The notes under the pieces were generated by a model that was given only the letters and a program-made list of their open reading frames with translations, ran no database searches and was not told the DNA's origin. From the NCBI GenBank assembly GCA_016197365.1, contig JACPVS010000027.1:17448-81447 (forward strand): DNA of 64,000 nucleotides, in the 5' to 3' direction. The stretch is from Mycolicibacterium cosmeticum. GTDB taxonomy: Bacteria > Actinomycetota > Actinomycetes > Mycobacteriales > Mycobacteriaceae. Position 1 is the first letter of the stretch; every line of letters begins with the position of its first letter. The position numbers were made by a program, and so were the translations under genes. Positions 58,891-64,000 of this stretch are shown here, piece by piece.

Positions 58891-58909
58891 CTCTCAGGTC
58901 GCTCTCAGA
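58891..58909. promoter_or_regulatory. MprA-box-like direct repeat upstream of mprA
   Basis: CTCTCAGG (58891-58898) and CTCTCAGA (58902-58909) form a direct repeat with an 11-base period, 16 bases before the mprA start. This fits the two loosely conserved 8-base direct repeats reported for MprA binding and implies autoregulation. Confidence 0.65.
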
Positions 58910-58924
58910 CACGCAGGTGACACT

Positions 58925-59617
58925 GTGGCGGTGCGCATTCTTGTCGTTGACGATGATCGCGCTGTGCGCGAATCACTGCGCCGGTCGCTCTCTTTCAACG
59001 GGTACTCGGTCGAGTTGGCCCAGGATGGTGTCGAGGCGCTGGATCTGATTTCCAGTGACCGCCCCGACGCGTTGGTTCTGGATGTCATGATGCCGAGGCT
59101 CGATGGCCTGGAGGTCTGCCGGCATCTTCGGAGTACCGGTGACGATCTGCCGATCCTGGTGCTTACCGCCCGGGATTCGGTATCCGAGCGGGTGGCCGGC
59201 CTTGATGCCGGTGCCGATGACTACCTTCCCAAGCCGTTCGCCCTCGAAGAGCTGCTGGCCCGGATGCGCGCGCTGCTGCGGCGTCGGGTGCCGGACGACA
59301 GCATCGAGAACCGTGCGCTGACCTTCTCCGATCTGAGCCTGGATCCGGTGACGCGCGAGGTCACCCGTGGTGAGCGGTCCATCAGCCTCACCCGCACCGA
59401 GTTCTCCCTGTTGGAGATGCTGATCGCCAATCCGCGCCGCGTGCTGACCCGCAGCCGCATCCTCGAAGAGGTGTGGGGTTTCGATTTCCCGACCTCGGGC
59501 AACGCCCTCGAGGTGTACGTCGGTTACCTGCGTCGCAAGACCGAGGCCGAAGGAGAATCGCGGCTGATCCACACCGTTCGCGGGGTGGGTTACGTGCTGC
59601 GTGAGACTCCACCCTGA
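58925..59617 (+). CDS. mprA: Response regulator MprA
   Basis: The 230-residue OmpR-type regulator has a receiver domain (VRILVVDDDRAVRESLRRSL, phosphoacceptor Asp about 53 in VLDVMMPRLDG, the Lys in YLPKPFALEELL) and a C-terminal winged helix ending HTVRGVGYVLRE. It is nearly identical in its core to M. tuberculosis MprA (Rv0981), the master of the envelope-stress response that controls sigE, sigB and pepD. It starts at GTG 58925, and its last base is shared with the mprB start. Confidence 0.96.
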   Translation: MAVRILVVDDDRAVRESLRRSLSFNGYSVELAQDGVEALDLISSDRPDALVLDVMMPRLDGLEVCRHLRSTGDDLPILVLTARDSVSERVAGLDAGADDYLPKPFALEELLARMRALLRRRVPDDSIENRALTFSDLSLDPVTREVTRGERSISLTRTEFSLLEMLIANPRRVLTRSRILEEVWGFDFPTSGNALEVYVGYLRRKTEAEGESRLIHTVRGVGYVLRETPP

Positions 59618-61110
59618 TGTCAGACGTGAAAGCGCCGCCCCGTCGATACGGCACGGTCCGCAACGTCAGTTCGGTGTCGTTGCGCTGGCGGGTGATGCTG
59701 CTCGCCATGTCGATGGTGGCCATGGTCGTGGTCCTGATGGCCGTCGCCGTGTACGTGGTGGTGTCGCGCTCGGTGTTCGCCGACATCGACACCCAGTTGC
59801 ACAGCCGGGCCCAGCTGCTCATCGAGAGCGGGTCGCTCGCCGCTGATCCGGGCAAGGCGATCGAGGGCACCGCCTATTCGGATGTGAACGCGATGCTGGT
59901 CAGCCCGGGTCGCTACATCTACACCGCCAACCAGCAGGGCCAGACCCTGCCTCTCGGCGCGCCGGAGAAGGCGGTGGTGCAGGGCGAGCTCCTGATGTCG
60001 CTGCGTACGGCCAACGATCAGCGGGTGCTGGCCGTGCATCTGGCCGACGGCAATTCGCTGCTGATCTCCAAGAGCCTCCGCCCGACGCTGGCGCTGCTCA
60101 AACGGCTGGGCACGATCCTCGCGATCGTCGGTGGTGCGGGTATGGCCGTGGCGGCCATCTCCGGTGGAATGGTGGCGCGAGCCGGCCTACGCCCGGTGGG
60201 CAGACTGACCCAGGCGGCAGAACGGGTGGCCCGCACCGATGACCTGCGGCCGATCCCGGTGCTCGGCACCGACGAACTCGCGCGCCTCACCGAGGCGTTC
60301 AACATGATGCTGCGGGCGCTCGCCGAATCCAGGGAACGCCAGGCCAGGCTGGTCACCGACGCGGGCCACGAACTGCGCACGCCGCTGACCTCGCTACGCA
60401 CCAACGTCGAGCTGTTGATGGCGTCGATGGCGCCGGGAGCGCCCCGGCTGCCGGACGACGAGATGACCGGCCTGCAAGTCGACGTCATCGCCCAGATCAG
60501 TGAATTGTCCACGCTGGTGGGCGATTTGGTGGACCTGAGTCGGGACGACGCCGGCGCCGTCGTCCACGAGGCGGTGGACATCTCCGACGTGGTGGAGCGC
60601 GCCCTGGAGCGGGTTCGCCGGCGCCGTGGCGATATCGAGTTCGACGCCGATGTCATCTCGTGGGAGATCTATGGCGATGCCGCGGGGTTGTCCCGGGCGA
60701 TCCTGAATCTGCTGGACAACGCGGCGAAGTGGAGCCCGCCCGGCGGGCGGGTGACGGTGCGCCTGCAGCAGCGCGACGCCGTGCACGCCGAACTGGTGGT
60801 CGCCGATCGGGGACCAGGCATTCCACCCGAGGAACGTGACCTGGTCTTCGAGCGGTTCTACCGGTCCACCTCGGCGCGGGCCATGCCGGGATCCGGTCTC
60901 GGTCTGGCGATCGTCAAACAGGTGGTGCTCAAACACGGTGGGACGCTTCGGGTTGAGGACACCGTGCTCGGTGGTGATCCACCGGGCACGTCGATCCGGG
61001 TCGTGTTGCCCGGGCGGCGGGCGATCCTCGACGGCAACGCCGATGTGTCGGCCGCGACACGCACCGTCAATTCGGTGGACGGCGCGGTGGCGGGCGCGGA
61101 GAATCATTGA
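59617..61110 (+). CDS. mprB: Sensor histidine kinase MprB
   Basis: The 497-residue kinase has two membrane helices (about 27-50 and 165-185) around a periplasmic sensor loop, a HAMP linker (about 186-240), the phosphorylated His251 in GHELRTPLTSL and the ATPase signatures LLDNAAKWSPPGG, DRGPGIPPEERD and GSGLGLAIVKQVV. It phosphorylates MprA after envelope damage and interacts with DnaK in M. tuberculosis. It overlaps mprA by one base. Confidence 0.96.
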   Translation: MSDVKAPPRRYGTVRNVSSVSLRWRVMLLAMSMVAMVVVLMAVAVYVVVSRSVFADIDTQLHSRAQLLIESGSLAADPGKAIEGTAYSDVNAMLVSPGRYIYTANQQGQTLPLGAPEKAVVQGELLMSLRTANDQRVLAVHLADGNSLLISKSLRPTLALLKRLGTILAIVGGAGMAVAAISGGMVARAGLRPVGRLTQAAERVARTDDLRPIPVLGTDELARLTEAFNMMLRALAESRERQARLVTDAGHELRTPLTSLRTNVELLMASMAPGAPRLPDDEMTGLQVDVIAQISELSTLVGDLVDLSRDDAGAVVHEAVDISDVVERALERVRRRRGDIEFDADVISWEIYGDAAGLSRAILNLLDNAAKWSPPGGRVTVRLQQRDAVHAELVVADRGPGIPPEERDLVFERFYRSTSARAMPGSGLGLAIVKQVVLKHGGTLRVEDTVLGGDPPGTSIRVVLPGRRAILDGNADVSAATRTVNSVDGAVAGAENH

Positions 61111-61171
61111 CGTTCGGCCTGGGGGAGTGTGGCGCATCGGGACGCGAGGGGGATTCGGCGTCCCTTGTCGA

Positions 61172-61190
61172 TCTCTAAGTGGATTCTCAG
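61172..61190. promoter_or_regulatory. MprA-box-like direct repeat upstream of pepD
   Basis: TCTCTAAG (61172-61179) and ATTCTCAG (61183-61190) repeat with an 11-base period in the 155-base mprB-pepD gap. It resembles the box before mprA, and suggests that pepD has its own MprA-dependent promoter. Confidence 0.55.
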
Positions 61191-61265
61191 CCCAGCTGGG
61201 CACTGTGTAGGTGATGGATGCGTTGACCAGGAAACAGGACCTCGACGGAAAGAGCGCGGAGCCAC

Positions 61266-62639
61266 ATGACGAACCACCCCAGGTACACGCCCCCGCAGCG
61301 CCCCGGCGGGTATGAGCCAGGGTCCGGGTATCCCACTCCCACTCCGCACGGTGTCCCGCAGGCAGGTCCTCAGCACGGCGCGCAGCATGGTCCGCCGTCC
61401 GGCTACCAGGCCACCTACGACTGGCGTTACGCGCAGCAGCCCCGTCAGCAGCACCCCCCGCAGCCGCAATACGACCCCTATCGGCCCGCCGCAGTGCCCG
61501 TACCGCGGCCGGAGAAGCGTTCGCGCACAGGCGCTTTGGTCGCCGGAGCGGTTGCCATAGCGGTGGTGTCGGCCGGTGTCGGAGGTGGGGTGGCGGTCCT
61601 GGCCCGGCCCGACCAGACCACGGCCACCTCGTCGTTCGGTGGTGCGACCCCGGGTATGCCTGCCGCCAACCTGCCCGTCGGCTCGGTCGAGCAGGTCGCG
61701 GCGAAGGTGGTGCCCAGCGTGGTCAAGCTGGAGACCGACATGGGCAGGGCGTCCGAAGAGGGCTCGGGCATCATCTTGAGCACCGACGGGCTGATCCTGA
61801 CGAACAACCACGTGGTGGCCGGCGCCGGTCCCGGCACTCCGCCCCTGCCCGGGGCGCCGAGCGCGCCCGCGGGGGCCGCGCAGACAAAGGTGACCTTCGC
61901 CGACGGCCGCACCGCGACGTTCAGCGTCGTCGGTACCGACCCCAGCAGTGACATCGCGGTGGTGCGCGCCCAGGGCGTGTCCGGCCTGACGCCCATCACG
62001 GTGGGCTCTTCGGAGAACCTGCGGGTCGGCCAGGACGTGGTGGCCATCGGATCGCCCCTCGGTTTGGAGGGCACCGTCACCACCGGCATCGTCAGCGCGC
62101 TGAACCGGCCCGTGGCGGCCGGCGGCGACGCCAAGAATCAGAACACCGTCCTGGACGCCATCCAGACCGATGCCGCGATCAACCCGGGCAACTCCGGTGG
62201 TGCGCTGGTCAACATGAGCGGCGAGTTGGTCGGCGTGAACTCGGCCATCGCCACCCTGGGAGGCGACTCCGGCCAGTCCCAGAGCGGTTCGATCGGTCTC
62301 GGGTTCGCGATCCCGGTCGACCAGGCCAAGCGCATCGCCGACGAGCTGGTCCAGGGTGGGACTGCCTCACATGCCTCCCTGGGCGTTCAGGTCGGTAATG
62401 ACGCGGCCGTCGACGGCGCCAAGATCGTCGAGGTGACGGCCGGTGGCGCGGCGGCGTCGGCCGGCCTGCCCAGTGGTGTCGTGGTCACCAAGGTCAACGA
62501 CCGGGTGATCGGCAGCGCTGACGCATTGGTGGCGGCGGTGCGCTCGAAAGCCCCGGGCACCAAGATCACCGTGACCTACCTGGATCCGTCCGGGAAGCCG
62601 GCCACCCTCGACGTCACGCTGGGCAAGGCAGCCCAGTGA
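61266..62639 (+). CDS. pepD: HtrA-like serine protease PepD
   Basis: The 457-residue protease has a Pro/Gln-rich cytosolic N-terminus, one membrane helix (about 88-111), a trypsin-like domain with the triad His182 (NNHVV), Asp229 (DPSSDIAVV) and Ser310 (NPGNSGGALV), and a C-terminal PDZ domain (about 360-450). It degrades misfolded proteins outside the membrane and modulates the MprAB and SigE stress response in M. tuberculosis (Rv0983). It follows mprB and precedes moaB2. Confidence 0.95.
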   Translation: MTNHPRYTPPQRPGGYEPGSGYPTPTPHGVPQAGPQHGAQHGPPSGYQATYDWRYAQQPRQQHPPQPQYDPYRPAAVPVPRPEKRSRTGALVAGAVAIAVVSAGVGGGVAVLARPDQTTATSSFGGATPGMPAANLPVGSVEQVAAKVVPSVVKLETDMGRASEEGSGIILSTDGLILTNNHVVAGAGPGTPPLPGAPSAPAGAAQTKVTFADGRTATFSVVGTDPSSDIAVVRAQGVSGLTPITVGSSENLRVGQDVVAIGSPLGLEGTVTTGIVSALNRPVAAGGDAKNQNTVLDAIQTDAAINPGNSGGALVNMSGELVGVNSAIATLGGDSGQSQSGSIGLGFAIPVDQAKRIADELVQGGTASHASLGVQVGNDAAVDGAKIVEVTAGGAAASAGLPSGVVVTKVNDRVIGSADALVAAVRSKAPGTKITVTYLDPSGKPATLDVTLGKAAQ

Positions 62640-62707
62640 AGCGCACGCGTGGCGACGCACGGCTGTCGGCTGCTTCGTTGTCTCCGGCCGGATATACGGT
62701 TGCACTC

Positions 62708-63202
62708 ATGGAACAACCTGGGTCGGTGTTAGGGCGTGCACTCGTCGTCGTGGTCGACGACCGGACTGCACATGGGGAAGAGGATCACAGCGGGCCGTTG
62801 GTCACCGAATTGCTCGGTGAGGCGGGATTCCTGGTCGACGGTGTCGTGGTGGTGGCCGCCGATGAGGTGGAGATCCGCAACGCGCTGAACACCGCCGTCA
62901 TCGGCGGCGTCGACCTGGTCATCTCGGTCGGCGGCACGGGTGTGAGCCCACGCGACGTCACTCCGGAGTCCACTGTCGACATCCTGGACCGCGAGCTGCT
63001 CGGCATCTCCGAGGCGCTGCGGTCGTCGGGTCTGTCCGCCGGCATCATCGACGCGGGCGTCTCGCGTGGACTGGCCGGGATCTCCGGCAGCACCCTCGTG
63101 GTGAACATCGCCGGTTCTCGGGCCGCGGTGCGCGACGGTATGGCCACGCTCGGGCCGCTCGCGGGTCAGATCATCGGCCAGCTGTCCAGCTTGGACATTT
63201 AG
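62708..63202 (+). CDS. moaB2: Molybdenum cofactor biosynthesis-like protein MoaB2
   Basis: The 164-residue protein belongs to the MoaB/MogA family, which adenylylates molybdopterin. ALVVVVDDRTAHGEEDHSGP and LVISVGGTGVSPRDVTPEST are the conserved MPT-binding motifs, and LAGISGSTLVVNIAGSRAAV closes the site. In M. tuberculosis MoaB2 (Rv0984) forms part of the mprAB-pepD operon and can bind SigE. It starts at ATG 62708, 68 bases after pepD. Confidence 0.92.
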   Translation: MEQPGSVLGRALVVVVDDRTAHGEEDHSGPLVTELLGEAGFLVDGVVVVAADEVEIRNALNTAVIGGVDLVISVGGTGVSPRDVTPESTVDILDRELLGISEALRSSGLSAGIIDAGVSRGLAGISGSTLVVNIAGSRAAVRDGMATLGPLAGQIIGQLSSLDI

Positions 63203-63302
63203 CACCGTTTGTCAGGCCCGGAATATGACCGTTCTCGCACGTGAGGGAAGAAATCGCAGGCCCGCAGCGTTACGTTCGTGTGAACACGCCGGTGCCGATA
63301 AA

Positions 63303-63318
63303 TGTGATGTTAGTCACA
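63303..63318. promoter_or_regulatory. Perfect CRP-type site
   Basis: TGTGATGTTAGTCACA matches the consensus TGTGA-N6-TCACA at all ten fixed positions. It lies 14 bases upstream of the small 52-residue gene and about 550 bases upstream of the porin start, where long leaders are known for mspA-type genes. It could give cAMP-dependent control of either. Confidence 0.75.
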
Positions 63319-63331
63319 GCCGGAGCGTGAT

Positions 63332-63490
63332 GTGAGCAGACCCTCCAAGCCATCGCGAGATGTAGTTAACGCCATCTTCGGCGAGGAGCTGCCGAGCACG
63401 GAGCGTGACGAGCGGGCCGAGGATTTGCCGGCCGAGGCGTCCGAACGTGACCGGTGGCTGCGGGACAATGTGCCGCCACACCACGGCTGA
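63332..63490 (+). CDS. 52-residue charged hypothetical protein
   Basis: This short reading frame starts at GTG 63332 and encodes a highly charged peptide (RDVVNAIFGEELPSTERDER, then EDLPAEASERDRWLRDNVPP). It has no membrane helix or signal. The composition and codon use look genuinely coding, and similar small proteins sit at this place in other mycobacteria, as I recall. A perfect CRP-type site precedes it. Function unknown. Confidence 0.7.
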   Translation: MSRPSKPSRDVVNAIFGEELPSTERDERAEDLPAEASERDRWLRDNVPPHHG

Positions 63491-63868
63491 GCTGTGATTT
63501 CGTCCTGATCGGCTGGAATCTTCTTGATTTCGAGAGAAATCGCTGCGCGACTCGGCGTGCGAGGCAAATTTGTCACCGCTATGGTGTGACGCCCCTGGTG
63601 CGCTCGATCGTTGCTGGTTATGCATGCCCCAGCAAACTTTGCGAGTGTGAGACATGGTCGGCCGGCGGCGCCATGTACGCGTTGCCGGGTGGATGCCTCC
63701 CCGTTATGTTCCTCGTGTCAACGATGAGCAAAGAGTAAGAGCAACATGTGGGCTTTCTAATTCGGTCCACATGGAGGTCTTGCAAGGTGTGAGGTTGCGC
63801 TAGGGCCGGGCCTCACATCGACAGATACGGTGTCACGCCAGAACACCGTCGGCACAGCTAGGGAGAAC
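63491..63868. other. Long untranslated leader and promoter region of the porin
   Basis: This 378-base stretch is less GC-rich than its neighbours and holds no convincing gene. Near its 3' end are two hairpins: CATGTGG/CCACATG (63745-63773) and TGTGAGG/CCTCACA (63788-63817). The porin ribosome-binding site is GGGAGAAC directly before its ATG. M. smegmatis mspA also has a promoter far upstream and a long leader, so this is probably the transcribed leader. Confidence 0.55.
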
Positions 63869-64000
63869 ATGAAGGCATTCAGTCGGGTGCTGCTTGCGAT
63901 GGTGGCGGCTATTGCCGCGCTGTTCGTGGGCACGGGCACCTCTCACGCGGGTCTGGACAACGAGCTGAGCCTCGTCGATGGCAAGGACCGGACCCTGACC
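63869..64000 (+). CDS. MspA-family outer-membrane porin (runs off right edge)
   Basis: The first 44 residues are visible. A signal peptide (KAFSRVLLAMVAAIAALFVG, cleavage after SHA) is followed by GLDNELSLVDGKDRTLT, which matches the mature N-terminus of MspA of M. smegmatis almost residue for residue. MspA porins form octameric pores in the mycolic-acid outer membrane and admit small hydrophilic nutrients. Position after mprAB-pepD-moaB2 fits the place of mspC in M. smegmatis, by recall. The protein is truncated by the window edge. Confidence 0.9.
   Translation, partial: MKAFSRVLLAMVAAIAALFVGTGTSHAGLDNELSLVDGKDRTLT

Noticed and set aside
63454..63738. A 94-codon frame in the porin leader
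   Set aside because: It overlaps the end of the 52-residue gene, has an unusual Cys/Arg-rich composition, and no ribosome-binding site.
1..64000. CRISPR arrays, insertion sequences, prophage genes, tRNA or rRNA genes
   Set aside because: No regularly spaced repeats, transposase motifs, phage structural genes or tRNA T-loop patterns were seen on either strand by reading.

Overview
The window is high-GC actinobacterial DNA and reads as the chromosome of a fast-growing mycobacterium (Mycolicibacterium / M. smegmatis type). Three things support this. The right edge enters an MspA-type porin, a family typical of rapid growers. Most of the window follows the M. tuberculosis gene order Rv0944 to Rv0984. 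Family markers such as DUF1942/MPT63, the 34 kDa antigen homologue, the MprAB system and CobF are mycobacterial. M. tuberculosis and M. smegmatis names are given from recalled family and gene-order knowledge, not from a search.

Layout. 1-7.5 kb: start of RNase HI, a glyoxalase-like protein, an RsbQ-RsbP-like hydrolase/phosphatase pair, an MPT63-like secreted protein, a DesA3-type acyl desaturase with its ferredoxin-type reductase, a divergent PucR-type regulator and a DUF5709 protein. 7.5-16.2 kb: MFS exporter and ROK regulator, an LLM flavin/F420 oxidoreductase behind a KstR-type operator, a second MFS protein, an AurF-like diiron oxygenase, CobF, a small holin-like membrane protein and a FUSC transporter. 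16.2-29.7 kb: Fpg/Nei glycosylase, SDR, glucose-6-phosphate isomerase, an aldehyde dehydrogenase, a molybdate-binding pair, chorismate mutase, UvrD1, an M23 peptidase operon and sucCD with a clear intrinsic terminator.

29.7-38.3 kb is the main accessory stretch relative to the Rv0944-Rv0984 order: an S9 peptidase, a TetR regulator with two operators, a two-gene operon of unrelated-looking AAA/STAND-type ATPases behind a large palindrome, a thiolase-like protein lacking the catalytic cysteines, and small enzymes. 38.3-49.3 kb returns to the core order: SfnG-like monooxygenase, two membrane proteins, purN-purH, an orphan AbiEi-like protein, a lipase-family hydrolase and a MoxR-VWA pair. 49.3-58.5 kb holds a DUF1707 protein and a tightly coupled acyl-CoA catabolic operon (AtuA/DUF1446, two acyl-CoA dehydrogenases, biotin-dependent carboxylase alpha and beta, enoyl-CoA hydratase). 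58.6-64 kb: rpmF, the envelope-stress operon mprA-mprB-pepD-moaB2, a 52-residue ORF with a perfect CRP-type site in front, and the start of the porin.

Working together, the window combines central metabolism (pgi, sucCD, purNH, chorismate mutase), lipid and sterol-linked catabolism (desaturase, KstR-type boxes, acyl-CoA cluster) and envelope homeostasis (MprAB-PepD, M23 peptidase, porin). No tRNA, rRNA, CRISPR array, insertion sequence or prophage was recognised. Candidate novelties are the two-ATPase operon, a hairpin family at convergent gene ends, a 21-bp perfect inverted repeat at 44.8 kb, and the RsbQ-RsbP module.
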